A DNA stretch of 64,000 nt from Betaproteobacteria bacterium (GTDB taxonomy: Bacteria; Pseudomonadota; Gammaproteobacteria; Burkholderiales; Burkholderiaceae_C): contig JADJWD010000007.1 of assembly GCA_016716535.1 (NCBI GenBank), positions 186,001-250,000 on the forward strand, in the 5' to 3' direction. Below are positions 46,896 to 55,935 of the stretch, one piece after another. The notes beneath the pieces are model-generated. The model made no database searches. It was not told the DNA's origin and saw only the letters and a program-made list of their open reading frames with translations. The translations under genes and the position numbers were made by a program. Every line of letters starts with the position of its first letter. Positions within the stretch are counted from its first letter, which is position 1.

Positions 46896-47549
46896 ATGCC
46901 GCAAGCGCCCGCGCCCCCGGTGTGGCGCCTCGCCGGCACGGGCGCGGCGCTCGGCGCCTACGCCTGGGTCTCGCACCTGCTGATGGTGCACGCGCCCGAC
47001 CGCGCCTGGAGCGTCGCGGCGCTGTTCGGCCCGCTGTGGGCCGCCGTCGTGCTGGGCGGGTGGCTGCGCCGACACTGGCCGACGCTCGTCGCCTGCGCCG
47101 CGGTGCTGGCCGGCATCGTGATGGTCGTGGCGCGCGGCGGCGTCGATGACATCCACCTGATGTACGTGCTGCAGCACGCCGGCGTGCACATGGCGCTTGC
47201 CTGGGCGTTCGCGGCGACGCTGCGGCCGGGGCGCGAACCGCTGATCAGCGCGCTGGCCGCGCACGTGCACCAGACGGTGACACCGGCGATGGCGGCGTAC
47301 ACGCGCGACCTGACGCGCGCCTGGGTCGTCTACTTCGTCGCGATGGTCGTCGTGTCGTTGCTGCTCTTCGCGGCTGCGCCGTGGTCGTGGTGGTCGCTGT
47401 TCTGCAACGTCGTCACGCCGCTGGCCTTGCTCGCCTTCTTCGCCGCCGAGTGGGTGTGGCGGCGGCTGCGCCACCCGGAGTTCGAACGAGTCTCGCCGCT
47501 GCGGCTGTGGCAGGCGTGGCAGCAGCAGCGCCCCGGGAGCGTGCGATGA
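46896..47549 (+). CDS. Aryl-polyene cluster integral membrane protein (COG4648-like)
   Basis: A 217-residue membrane protein with about six hydrophobic helices, including LAGTGAALGAYAWVSHLLMV, SVAALFGPLWAAVVLGGWL, LVACAAVLAGIVMVVARGG and VYFVAMVVVSLLLFAAAPW. The phrases YVLQHAGVHMALAWAFAATLRPGREPLIS and LARRVH-like ALAAHVHQTVTPAMAAYTRDLTRAWVVYF agree with the uncharacterized membrane protein of APE clusters (ApeG-like). Its role in pigment assembly is not known; it may scaffold the enzymes at the membrane. Its stop overlaps the ligase start. Confidence 0.8.
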   Translation: MPQAPAPPVWRLAGTGAALGAYAWVSHLLMVHAPDRAWSVAALFGPLWAAVVLGGWLRRHWPTLVACAAVLAGIVMVVARGGVDDIHLMYVLQHAGVHMALAWAFAATLRPGREPLISALAAHVHQTVTPAMAAYTRDLTRAWVVYFVAMVVVSLLLFAAAPWSWWSLFCNVVTPLALLAFFAAEWVWRRLRHPEFERVSPLRLWQAWQQQRPGSVR

Positions 47550-49453
47550 GGCGGCTGCCGCGCGGCGATGCCGCGCCGAGGGTGGCCGCGAAGCTGCCGC
47601 TGCTTGCCGAGCGCGACCTCGCCGCGCCGATCGCCTGGCGCGGCGGGCACGCCATCAGCGGCGCGGCGTTCCTCGACAGCGCGGCGCGGCTGGCCGAGCG
47701 GCTGCCGGTGAGCGGGCGTGCAATCAACCTGTGCCAGGACCGGCTGCACTTCGCGCTCGGCCTGGCGGCCACATTGCAGCGCGGACATTCGAGCCTGATG
47801 CCGCCGAACGCGCTGCCGGCGACGCTGCGCCAGCTGCCGGCTGCCGGCGCGCCGCCGTACGTGCTGGCTGACCCCGGCTTCGACGAGGCCCAGGCGGCGG
47901 GGCTGCCGGTGGTGCGGGTGAGCTTCGATGAGGCTGGGGCTTCGAACTCACAGCCCGAACGGAAGAGGGCTTCGATAGCTCAGCCCGAACGGTTTGATGC
48001 GGCCGTCCCTCGCATCGACGCCGACCTCGCGGCCGTCGTGCTGCTGACCTCCGGCTCGACCGGCGCGCCGCAGCCGCACGGCAAACAATTCGGGCCGCTG
48101 ACGTTGAACATCGCCGCCGAGGCGGCGCGGCTCGCCGAGTGGCTCGGCCGACCTTCACTGCACGGCCTGACGATCATCGCGACGGTGCCGCCGCAGCACA
48201 GCTACGGCCTCGAGTCGAGCGTGCTGCTGGCGCTGTTGGGCGGCGCCAGCCTCGACGCCGGGCGGCCGTTCTACCCGGCCGACATCGCCGCCGCGCTGGC
48301 CGCGGTGCCGCGCCCGCGGGCGCTGGTGACGACGCCGTTCCACCTGAAGGCGCTGGTGCAGTCCGGCGTCACGCTGCCGGCCGTCGACCTGGTGCTCTCG
48401 GCGACCGCGCCGCTGTCGCCGCAACTGGCGGCGCAGGCCGAGCGCGCGATGGGCGCGCTGCTCGGCGAGATCTACGGCTGCACCGAGGCCGGCCAGGTTG
48501 CCGCACGTTTGACGACGCAAGGCGAGACGTGGACGACGCTCGGCGAGCTGCGCATCGCGCGCGAGGCCGGTGCCGAAGGCGATGGCAGCGACGGCGGCGA
48601 ACGCTTCGTCGTCAGCGGCGGCCACGTCGCCGAGCCGACGCCGCTGGCCGACGTGCTGGTGCTGCACGACGAGCGGCACTTCCGGCTGCTCGGGCGCGCC
48701 AACGATTTGATCCACGTCGCCGGCAAGCGCAGCTCGCTGGCGCATCTGAACTTCCACCTCAACCGCATCGAGGGTGTCGACGACGGCGCGTTCTGGCTGC
48801 CCGAGGCGGGGGACCTGCCGGTCTCGGTGAAAGGTGGCCCTGCGCAGGTCGAAGCGGTGCTGCGGCCGATCGCGTTTGTCGTCGCGCCGCGCCTCACGTC
48901 GCGGCAGGTCATCGCCGCGCTGCGACGTGAGCTCGAGCCGGCGTTCGTGCCGCGCCGCGTCGTCCACGTCGACGCGCTGCCGCGCGAGGCGACCGGCAAG
49001 CTCACCGTGGGGGCGCTGCGCACCTGGGCGCTGACGACGTTGGCGGCGGCGGCGCCAGCCGCGGGCGCGTCCCCGCCGCCGGCCACCACCGACGAGTACA
49101 CGATCGACGCCGCGCACCCGGCATTTGCCGGCCACTTCCCCGGCCACCCGCTGCTGCCGGGCGTCGTGCTGCTGTCGCTGGTGATGCGCTCGCTGCGGCG
49201 CTGGTCGGCGTGGCGTGCCTGGCTCGGCGGGAACGACGCGGCGCTCGCCATCGAGCAAGTGAAGTTCCTCGCCCCGGTCGGGCCCGGCGAGCGCGTGCGC
49301 GTGCACCTCGACGCGCTCGAAAGAGATGTCGCAAAGGGCATCGCCTTCGAGTGCCGAAGCGGCGCCGCACACGACACCCCCGACAACATCACCGGCGAAC
49401 GCCGCGGCCGCGTCATCGCGCGCGGCGTCCTCGGCGCGGGGCGCGCGCCATGA
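47546..49453 (+). CDS. AMP-ligase fused to a FabA/FabZ-like dehydratase domain
   Basis: A 635-residue two-domain enzyme. Residues 1-500 are an acyl-activating ligase: P-loop LLTSGSTGAPQPHGK, IATVPPQHSYGLESSVLLAL, LGEIYGCTEAGQVA and the C-terminal catalytic Lys in LPREATGKLTVG. Residues from about 520 are a hotdog dehydratase: DAAHPAFAGHFPGHPLLPGVVLLSLVM then IEQVKFLAPVGPGERV. In APE pathways a ligase loads the aromatic starter on ACP and a separate dehydratase acts in elongation; here they are one chain. A 26-base repeat occurs twice in the linker near residues 130-150. Start ATG at 47546 overlaps the previous stop. Confidence 0.87.
   Translation: MRRLPRGDAAPRVAAKLPLLAERDLAAPIAWRGGHAISGAAFLDSAARLAERLPVSGRAINLCQDRLHFALGLAATLQRGHSSLMPPNALPATLRQLPAAGAPPYVLADPGFDEAQAAGLPVVRVSFDEAGASNSQPERKRASIAQPERFDAAVPRIDADLAAVVLLTSGSTGAPQPHGKQFGPLTLNIAAEAARLAEWLGRPSLHGLTIIATVPPQHSYGLESSVLLALLGGASLDAGRPFYPADIAAALAAVPRPRALVTTPFHLKALVQSGVTLPAVDLVLSATAPLSPQLAAQAERAMGALLGEIYGCTEAGQVAARLTTQGETWTTLGELRIAREAGAEGDGSDGGERFVVSGGHVAEPTPLADVLVLHDERHFRLLGRANDLIHVAGKRSSLAHLNFHLNRIEGVDDGAFWLPEAGDLPVSVKGGPAQVEAVLRPIAFVVAPRLTSRQVIAALRRELEPAFVPRRVVHVDALPREATGKLTVGALRTWALTTLAAAAPAAGASPPPATTDEYTIDAAHPAFAGHFPGHPLLPGVVLLSLVMRSLRRWSAWRAWLGGNDAALAIEQVKFLAPVGPGERVRVHLDALERDVAKGIAFECRSGAAHDTPDNITGERRGRVIARGVLGAGRAP
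47937..47992 (+). repeat. Dispersed palindromic repeat duplicated inside the ligase gene
   Basis: Two copies of a 26-base sequence (core CTTCGA...CAGCCCGAACGG) start 30 bases apart, at 47937 and 47967, so the reading frame is kept and encodes SNSQPERKRASIAQPER. The core resembles the interspersed TTCGAC..CTCAG..CGAACGG sequence common in many proteobacterial genomes and is related to the degenerate pair at 19524-19575. Confidence 0.6.
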
Positions 49454-50469
49454 CCTCGGTGTGGCCGCCGCGGGACGTGCTCGGCGAGGCCGCCGGTCTG
49501 CCTGCCGCCGGCACGCCTGCTGCCAGTCCCGACGACAAGTCCGGCAGGCCCACCCGCCCCGCCGCCGACTGGTCCGCCACGCCCGAGCGCAGCAACCGTC
49601 TCGCGCTGCGCGTGATGGTCTGGATCGCGCTGCGCCTGGGGCGGCGCATCGCGCGCGTCGTGCTGCACCCGATCACGCTGTACTTCCTCGCCTTCGCGCC
49701 GGCGGCGCGCCGGCATTCGGGCCGCTACCTCGCCCGCGTGCTCGGCCGCGCGCCGACGCTCGCCGACCGCTATCGCCACTTCCACGCCTTCGCGTCGACG
49801 GTGCTCGATCGCCTGTACTTCGTGCGCGGCGCGCTGCACGAATTCGACATCGAGGTGCACGGCGCCGATTTCATGGACGCCACCGTCGCCGAAGGACGCG
49901 GCGCCTTCCTGCTCGGCGCGCACCTCGGCAGCTTCGAGGCGCTGCACGCGTTCGGCGCCAGCCGCCCGGGCATGCGTGTGGCGATGGTGATGTACCCGGA
50001 CAATGCGCGCCTGATCCACGAGGTGCTGCAAAGCGTTGCGCCGCAATTCCAGCTCGGCATCATCCCGATCGGCCGGCCGGGCAGCACGCTGGCCATCCGC
50101 GACTGGCTCGACGGCGGCGGCCTCGCCGGCCTGCTCGGCGACCGCTTTCCGCCCGGCGACCCGGCGCGCGCCGGCAGCGTCGCGGTGCCGTTCCTCGGCG
50201 TCACGGCGCGCTTCACCGACGGCCCGCTGCGCCTGGCGCAGCTGCTGCGCCGGCGCGTCGTCTTCATGGTCGCGCTGTACCGCGGCGGGCGCCGCTACGA
50301 GGTGCGCTTCGAGCCGCTGGCCGACTTCAGCGAACGTGTCGACGATGCGGCCGAACGCGAGCGCCTCGTGCGGCAGGCCGTGCAGACCTATGTCGCGCGG
50401 CTCGAGGCGCTGGTGCGCGAGGCGCCGACCAACTGGTTCAACTTCCATGACTTCTGGAATGAGGACTAG
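49450..50469 (+). CDS. LpxL/HtrB-like acyltransferase of the pigment cluster
   Basis: A 339-residue lysophospholipid-type acyltransferase. After a variable 50-residue N-terminus comes RVMVWIALRLGRRIARVVLHPITLYFLAFAPAAR, a membrane-associated helix. Family motifs follow: FLLGAHLGSFEALHAFGASRPGMRVAMVMY (HxxxxE-like acyl-transfer site), LGIIPIGRPGSTLAIRDWLDGGGLAGLLGDRFPP and VPFLGVTARFTDGPLRLAQ. APE clusters carry such an enzyme, thought to help attach the polyene to a lipid. Overlaps the ligase stop and the LolA start. Confidence 0.85.
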   Translation: MTSVWPPRDVLGEAAGLPAAGTPAASPDDKSGRPTRPAADWSATPERSNRLALRVMVWIALRLGRRIARVVLHPITLYFLAFAPAARRHSGRYLARVLGRAPTLADRYRHFHAFASTVLDRLYFVRGALHEFDIEVHGADFMDATVAEGRGAFLLGAHLGSFEALHAFGASRPGMRVAMVMYPDNARLIHEVLQSVAPQFQLGIIPIGRPGSTLAIRDWLDGGGLAGLLGDRFPPGDPARAGSVAVPFLGVTARFTDGPLRLAQLLRRRVVFMVALYRGGRRYEVRFEPLADFSERVDDAAERERLVRQAVQTYVARLEALVREAPTNWFNFHDFWNED

Positions 50470-51133
50470 CTCGCCCGGCCTGGAACGGCGGCTCTTCGCC
50501 GCCGCCGGCGCGCTGGCGCTGTTCGGCGTGGCCGCTCCGTTGGCCGCGAAGGGCACCTTCGACGTCGAGACGTTGATGGCGCTGCTCGCCGAGCGCAAGA
50601 GCGGCGAGGCCCGCTTCACCGAGGAGCGCACGGTCACCGGCTTCGACAGCCCGCTGCGCGCGAGCGGCACGCTCGCGTTCACCGCGCCCGACCGCTTCGT
50701 GCGCCAGACGCTCGAGCCGCGGCGTGAACGCATGGAGGTGGTGGGCAACCAGCTGCGCCTCGAGCGCGGCGGCCGCGTGCGGCAGATGACGCTGGACGCC
50801 GTGCCCGAACTGCTGGCGCTGATCGAGGGCCTGCGCGGCACGCTGACCGGCAACGCGGCGCTGCTGCGCCGGCACTTCGAGCTGCGCCTGGCGGGCCAGG
50901 CGCGCCTGTGGACGCTGACGCTCGTGCCGCGCGACGCGGCGCTCGCCGCACAGGTGCGCTCGCTGCAACTGGCGGGCACGGCCGGCGAGCTGCGCACGGT
51001 GGAGGTGTCGATGGCCGGCGGCGACCGCTCGCTGATGACGATCGAGCCGCTGCCGGGGCCGGCGGTGTCTGCCGCATCGACTCCCTCGGCCGCACCGGCC
51101 CGGCCGGCAACGTCGGCCGCCTCGCGGCCATGA
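50459..51133 (+). CDS. LolA-like outer-membrane lipoprotein carrier of the pigment cluster
   Basis: A 224-residue exported protein with a signal peptide (LFAAAGALALFGVAAPLAAKG). The LolA-like fold is shown by LMALLAERKSGEARFTEERTVTGFDSPLRASGTLAFTAPDRFVRQTL and by LRRHFELRLAGQARLWTLTLVPRDAALAAQVRSLQLAG. It probably ferries the polyene lipid or a lipoprotein across the periplasm, together with the MMPL exporter that follows. ATG at 50459 overlaps the acyltransferase by 11 bases; ATG at 50447 is an alternative. Confidence 0.82.
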   Translation: MRTSSPGLERRLFAAAGALALFGVAAPLAAKGTFDVETLMALLAERKSGEARFTEERTVTGFDSPLRASGTLAFTAPDRFVRQTLEPRRERMEVVGNQLRLERGGRVRQMTLDAVPELLALIEGLRGTLTGNAALLRRHFELRLAGQARLWTLTLVPRDAALAAQVRSLQLAGTAGELRTVEVSMAGGDRSLMTIEPLPGPAVSAASTPSAAPARPATSAASRP

Positions 51134-53712
51134 CCGCCCCGCTGCCCCGCCGGCACCGCGCCGCGGTGCTCGGCCTGTGGCTCGCGCTCGTCGCGCTCGC
51201 TGTCGTGCTCGTGGCGCGCGCGCAGTACTCGGCCGACATGTCGGCCTTCCTGCCGAAGAGCCCGGACGCGCGGCAGCGCCTCCTGATCACGCAGCTGCAA
51301 AGCGGGCTGCCCTCGCGCACGCTGCTCGTCGGCATCGAGGGCGCCGATGCGACAGCGCGCGCCGCCGCGTCGCGCGCGCTCGCCGCATCGCTGCGCCAAA
51401 GCGGCCTCTTCGAGCAGGTGCAAAACGGCGAGCGCGAAGCGTTTGCCGACGTCGGCCGCTGGCTCTTCGAACATCGCTACCTGCTGAGCCCGGCAGTGAC
51501 GCCCGAGCGCTTCACGCCCGAGGGCCTGCGCGAGGCGCTCGCCGAGACGCTGTCGCTCGTCGGCACGCCGGCCGGCGCCGAGGCGCGCGAGCTGCTGCCG
51601 CGCGACCCCACCGGCGAGATGCAGCGCATCGCCGAGGGGCTGATCCCGGCGGCGGCGCCGCGCCTGGAGCACGGCGTGTGGGTCTCGCGCGAAGCGCCGC
51701 GCGCGGTGCTGCTGGCGACCACGCGCGCCGAAGGCGCCGACCTCGACGGCCAGCAGGCCGCGATCGAACAGGTGCGCTCGGCCTTCGCCGCCGTGCGGGC
51801 CGCCGCCGCGGGGGCGGCGGCACCGGGCCTCGTGCTGAAGATCAGCGGCGCGCCGGTCTTCGGCGTGCAAAGCCGCGCGCTGATCGAGCGCGAAGTGCAA
51901 TGGCTCGCGGTCGCCGGCACGGTGGTGATGTCGGCGCTGCTGCTGGCCGCCTTCGCGAGCGCGCGTGCGCTCGGCGCGGCGGTGCTGCCGGTGGCCAGCG
52001 GCGTGCTGACGGGCATCGTCGCGGTGTCGCTCGTCTTCGGGCACGTGCACGGCCTGACGCTCGGCTTCGGCGCGACGCTGATCGGCGAGTCGGTCGACTA
52101 CGCGATCTACTACCTCGTGCAGGCGCGGCCGCGGCCGGGCAGCGCATTGGCCGGCAGCGGCTGGCGGCAATGGCTGCGCGGCAGCTGGCCGACGGTGCGC
52201 CTGGGGCTCTTCACGTCGATCTGCGGCTTCGCGGCGCTCGTGTTCTCGGGCTTCCCGGGCCTGGCGCAACTGGGCGTGTTCTCGATCGCCGGCCTCGTCG
52301 GCGCCGCGCTGACAACGCGCTGGCTGCTGCCGGCGCTGCTGCCTGATGGCGCCGCGGGCGAGGGCCTGCGCCAGCAGCTCGGCCGCGCCGGCGCGCGACT
52401 CTTTGCGGTGCTGCCGCGGCTGCGCGCGGCGGTGTGGGCGCTCGGCGCCGCGGCGCTCGTGTTGCTCGTGGCACGTGGCGAGCTGTGGCGCGCCGACCTG
52501 TCGGCGCTGAGCCCGCTGCCGCCCGAACTGCTGGCCGAGGACGCGGCGCTGCGCGCCGACCTCGGCGGCAACGACGCGCGCACGATCGTCGTCGTGCAGG
52601 GCGACGACGCCGAGCAGACGCTGCAACGCGCCGAAGCCGCCGCGGCACGGCTCGAGACGCTGGTGCAAGACGGGCGGCTCGCCGGCTTCGACACCGTGAC
52701 GCGCTTCGTGCCGAGCCTGGCGACACAGGCGCGGCGGCTCGCGAGCCTGCCGCAGCCGCAGGCGCTGCCCGCCGCGCTGGCCGATGCCGCACGCGGCACG
52801 CCGATCGAGCGCAACGCGGCGACGCTGCTGGCGCCGTTTGCCGGCGAGATCGAACGCGCGCGCGCGGCCGCACCATTGACGCCCGAGGCGGCGGCGCGCG
52901 GGCCGGCCAAATCGCTGATCGATGCGCTGTTGCTGCGGCCGGCAGCGGGCAGCGGGCCGGCGACGGCCGCGCCGACCACCGCGCTGCTGCCGTTGCAGCC
53001 CGGCACGCCGATGGCAGCGGGGCCGGCGGCGGCGCCCGCCCCCGCAGCTTCGGCAGCGGCAGCGGGCACCAGCGCCACCACCACCCGCACGCACGACCCG
53101 GTTGCGCTGTCCGCGGCGCTGACGACCGCGCTGCAAGACCTGCCCGGCACGCAGGTGCTCGACGTGAAGCTCGAACTCGACGCGCTGTACCAGCGCTACC
53201 TGCGCGAGGCGCTGTGGCAGGCGATCGTCGGCGCGCTCGCCGTCGCCGCGCTGGTCGCGCTGGCGCTGCGCAGCGCGCGGCGCACGCTGGCGGTGTGCCA
53301 GCCGCTCGCGCTGGCCGTCGTACTGACGCTGGCCGGCCTCGTGCTCGCCGGCGCGACGCTCGGCATCCTGCACCTCGTCGGCCTGCTGCTGGTGGTGGCC
53401 GTCGGATCGAACTACGCGCTCTTCTTCGACCAGTCTTTCGAGCCGTCCTTCGAGCCATCGTCCGGCGGTGGAGATGCCGCCGGCGCCGACACGCTCGCTT
53501 CGCTCGTGCTCGCCAACCTGACGACGGTGGCCTCGTTCGGCCTGCTCGCGTTCTCGAAGATCCCGGCGCTGTCGGCCATCGGCCAGGTCGTCGCGCCCGG
53601 CGCCCTGCTCGCGCTGGTGCTCGCCGCCGTCTTCGCGCGCCGGCGCGGCGGTGCGGGCACCCCGAGTGCCGCAGACGCCGCAGAAACCGCGAACGCGCCG
53701 CAGGGCGTCTAG
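51130..53712 (+). CDS. MMPL-family exporter of the pigment cluster
   Basis: An 860-residue RND-superfamily transporter. A first helix (AAVLGLWLALVALAVVLVA) leads to a periplasmic domain, then a helix bundle with VVMSALLLAAFASARALGAAVLP and GLTLGFGATLIGESVDYAIYYLVQ, containing the acidic residue used for proton coupling. The second half repeats this with AIVGALAVAALVALAL, LVGLLLVVAVGSNYALFFDQS and ANLTTVASFGLLAFSKIPALS. An Ala/Pro/Ser-rich stretch (about 600-660) separates repeats. It likely moves the polyene-lipid conjugate from the inner membrane. Overlaps the LolA stop (ATGA). Confidence 0.87.
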   Translation: MTAPLPRRHRAAVLGLWLALVALAVVLVARAQYSADMSAFLPKSPDARQRLLITQLQSGLPSRTLLVGIEGADATARAAASRALAASLRQSGLFEQVQNGEREAFADVGRWLFEHRYLLSPAVTPERFTPEGLREALAETLSLVGTPAGAEARELLPRDPTGEMQRIAEGLIPAAAPRLEHGVWVSREAPRAVLLATTRAEGADLDGQQAAIEQVRSAFAAVRAAAAGAAAPGLVLKISGAPVFGVQSRALIEREVQWLAVAGTVVMSALLLAAFASARALGAAVLPVASGVLTGIVAVSLVFGHVHGLTLGFGATLIGESVDYAIYYLVQARPRPGSALAGSGWRQWLRGSWPTVRLGLFTSICGFAALVFSGFPGLAQLGVFSIAGLVGAALTTRWLLPALLPDGAAGEGLRQQLGRAGARLFAVLPRLRAAVWALGAAALVLLVARGELWRADLSALSPLPPELLAEDAALRADLGGNDARTIVVVQGDDAEQTLQRAEAAAARLETLVQDGRLAGFDTVTRFVPSLATQARRLASLPQPQALPAALADAARGTPIERNAATLLAPFAGEIERARAAAPLTPEAAARGPAKSLIDALLLRPAAGSGPATAAPTTALLPLQPGTPMAAGPAAAPAPAASAAAAGTSATTTRTHDPVALSAALTTALQDLPGTQVLDVKLELDALYQRYLREALWQAIVGALAVAALVALALRSARRTLAVCQPLALAVVLTLAGLVLAGATLGILHLVGLLLVVAVGSNYALFFDQSFEPSFEPSSGGGDAAGADTLASLVLANLTTVASFGLLAFSKIPALSAIGQVVAPGALLALVLAAVFARRRGGAGTPSAADAAETANAPQGV

Positions 53713-53824
53713 CGCAGTCAGCCGCACCGGCCCCATGTGACAGAATTTTCCAAAGCCTGCCGCACCTGGCGGGCTCCCGCTGCGGTCCCCCGTTCCAGCG
53801 CACTTTCCAGCGCCTGCCCCGCGC

Positions 53825-54652
53825 ATGAAGCCCAACGATCTCCCGCTGGCCCGACCCGCCGTGCCGCCCGACACCCCCGCTGCCCGCAACGCCCCCGCCG
53901 CCAGCGCCGCCACCGATGCCGCCTGGCGCGAGTTGCACACCGCGGCCAGCGCGCCCTACCGCGGCGTCGGGCGCTTCGCCTGGCACTTCGCGCGCGGCAA
54001 GCTCGGCCGCGACCCGGTGTTCCGCGGCCTGCTGGAACGCGGCGACCTCGGCCGCGGCGCGCGTGTCGTCGACCTCGGCTGCGGCCAGGGCCTGATGGCG
54101 AGCCTGCTGCAAGCGTGCGCCGATCTCGCCGCGGCCGGCCGCTGGCCGCACGCGTGGCCGGCGCCGCCGGCCGCCGAGGCCTACCACGGCATCGAGCTGA
54201 TGCCGCGCGACTGCGAACGCGCGCGCGCCGCGACGGCCACGCTGGCTCTGGCACCCACCTTCGAGTGCATCGACATGCGCCAGGCCGTGCTGCCGCCGTG
54301 CGAGCTGGTCGTCATCCTCGATTCGCTGCACTACATCGACCACGCCGCGCAGCAGGCGCTGCTGACGCGCGTGCGCGACGCGCTGCTGCAAGGCCGGCCC
54401 GAGCGGCCGCGGCGCCTGGTGCTGCGCATCGGCGACGCGGCGGCGAAGCGCGGCTTCGCGGCCAGCCAGTGGGTCGACCGCGCCGTGACGCTGGTGCGCG
54501 GCCACCGCGTGCCGCCGACCTGGGGCCGGCCGCTCGCCGCCTGGGTGGCGCTGCTCGGCGAGCTCGGCTTCACGGTGCACAGCGTGCCGATGAGCCAGGG
54601 CACGCCGTTCGCCAACGTGCTGCTGGTGGCCGACGTCGTCGGCGTCGCCTGA
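53825..54652 (+). CDS. SAM-dependent class I methyltransferase
   Basis: A 275-residue methyltransferase with motif I ARVVDLGCGQGLMASLLQAC, the acidic follow-on in YHGIELMPRDCERARAAT and LVVILDSLHYIDHAAQQALL. The N-terminal FAWHFARGKLGRDPVFRGLL is shared with the methyltransferase of aryl-polyene clusters, where it is thought to methylate the aromatic head group. A 112-base gap after the exporter contains an imperfect hairpin (GCCTGCC / GGCGGGC near 53759-53778) that could be a terminator or a processing site. Its stop overlaps the ketosynthase ATG. Confidence 0.82.
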   Translation: MKPNDLPLARPAVPPDTPAARNAPAASAATDAAWRELHTAASAPYRGVGRFAWHFARGKLGRDPVFRGLLERGDLGRGARVVDLGCGQGLMASLLQACADLAAAGRWPHAWPAPPAAEAYHGIELMPRDCERARAATATLALAPTFECIDMRQAVLPPCELVVILDSLHYIDHAAQQALLTRVRDALLQGRPERPRRLVLRIGDAAAKRGFAASQWVDRAVTLVRGHRVPPTWGRPLAAWVALLGELGFTVHSVPMSQGTPFANVLLVADVVGVA

Positions 54653-55935
54653 TGGCCGAGGCGGCGCGCATGGCGGGGCCGCAGTCGGGGCCGCCGCCAT
54701 CCCGGCCGCAGTCCTGGCCCCGCTGCTGGCCCCGCTCTTGGCCCATCACCGCCTGCACGCTCGCCAGCGGCCTCGGCCGCGGCCGCGCCGCCACCTTCGA
54801 GGCGCTGGCCGCCGGCCGCAGCGGCCTTGTGCGCCGGCGCTTCGAAACGGCCGACATCGACACCTGGCTCGGCGTCGTCGACGAGGTCGATGAAGTCCGG
54901 CTGCCCGCCGCGCTGGCCGCCTTCGACTGCCGCAACAACCGCCTCGCGCACCTGGCGCTGCACACCGACGGCTTCGCCGAGGCGGTGCAGGCCGCGGCGG
55001 CGCGCTTTGGCGCGCACCGCGTCGGCGTCTTCCTCGGCACGAGCACGTCCGGGATCCTCTCCACCGAAGTCGCCTACCGCGAGCGCGACGCACTAACGGG
55101 CGCACTGCCCGGCTGGCTCGACTACGCGCGCACGCACGACACCTATTCGCTGGCGCGCTTCGTGCGCACGGCGCTGGCGCTCGCGGGGCCGGCGCAGGTG
55201 GTGAGCACCGCCTGCTCGTCGAGCGCCAAGGTCTTCGGCACTGCGGCGCGCATGCTCGCCGCCGGCATCGTCGACGCCGCGGTCGTCGGCGGCGTCGACA
55301 CGCTGTGCATGACGACGCTGTACGGCTTTCGCGCGCTCGAGCTGCTGTCGCCCGAGATCTGCCGGCCGTGGGACGTGCAGCGGCACGGCCTGTCGCTCGG
55401 CGAAGGCGCGGGCTTTGCGCTGCTCGAACGCACGGCACACGGCAACGTGCACGGCCACCTGCTCGCCTGCGGCGAGAGCAGCGACGGCCACCACATGAGC
55501 GCGCCGCACCCCGAAGGCGCCGGCGCCGCGGCGGCAATGCGCGAGGCGCTCGCGCAAGCGCGCCTCGCGCCGGCCGACATCGACTACCTGAACCTGCACG
55601 GCACCGCGACGCCCGGCAACGACGCCGCCGAGGACCGCGCCGTGGCGGCCGTCTTCGGCGCAAACGCCGCGACGCTGGCGTGCAGCAGCACGAAGGGCTA
55701 CACCGGCCACACGCTCGGCGCGGCCGGCGGCGTCGAGGCGGTGATCTGCTTGCTCACGCTGGCGTACGGCTGGCTGCCGCCGACGCTGAACCTGCGCCAG
55801 CCCGACCCCGCGCTCGGCCTGCCGGTGCTGCGCGAGGCGCGCCAGGCGCGGCCGCGCGTCGTCGCCAGCAACTCCTTCGGCTTCGGCGGCAGCAACGCGT
55901 GCCTGCTGTTCGGCGCGGCGGAGACTCGGTCGTGA
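54652..55935 (+). CDS. Beta-ketoacyl-ACP synthase of the pigment cluster
   Basis: A 427-residue ketosynthase with an intact Cys-His-His triad: Cys188 in VSTACSSSAKVFG, His in NLHGTATPGNDAAED and His in STKGYTGHTLGAAGGVEAV. It also has the closing ASNSFGFGGSNACLLFG. It should condense malonyl-ACP with the growing aryl polyenoyl chain. The first 30 residues (Pro/Trp/Arg-rich) are not typical; a start at 54670 or later is possible. It is followed by a chain-length-factor-like gene with GTGA overlap, so the two probably act as a heterodimer. Confidence 0.9.
   Translation: MAEAARMAGPQSGPPPSRPQSWPRCWPRSWPITACTLASGLGRGRAATFEALAAGRSGLVRRRFETADIDTWLGVVDEVDEVRLPAALAAFDCRNNRLAHLALHTDGFAEAVQAAAARFGAHRVGVFLGTSTSGILSTEVAYRERDALTGALPGWLDYARTHDTYSLARFVRTALALAGPAQVVSTACSSSAKVFGTAARMLAAGIVDAAVVGGVDTLCMTTLYGFRALELLSPEICRPWDVQRHGLSLGEGAGFALLERTAHGNVHGHLLACGESSDGHHMSAPHPEGAGAAAAMREALAQARLAPADIDYLNLHGTATPGNDAAEDRAVAAVFGANAATLACSSTKGYTGHTLGAAGGVEAVICLLTLAYGWLPPTLNLRQPDPALGLPVLREARQARPRVVASNSFGFGGSNACLLFGAAETRS

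Noticed and set aside
48472..53940. 1822-codon minus-strand frame opposite the pigment operon
   Set aside because: Runs antisense through at least five coherent genes; sequence is Arg/Gln/His/Gly-rich low complexity without recognizable domains.
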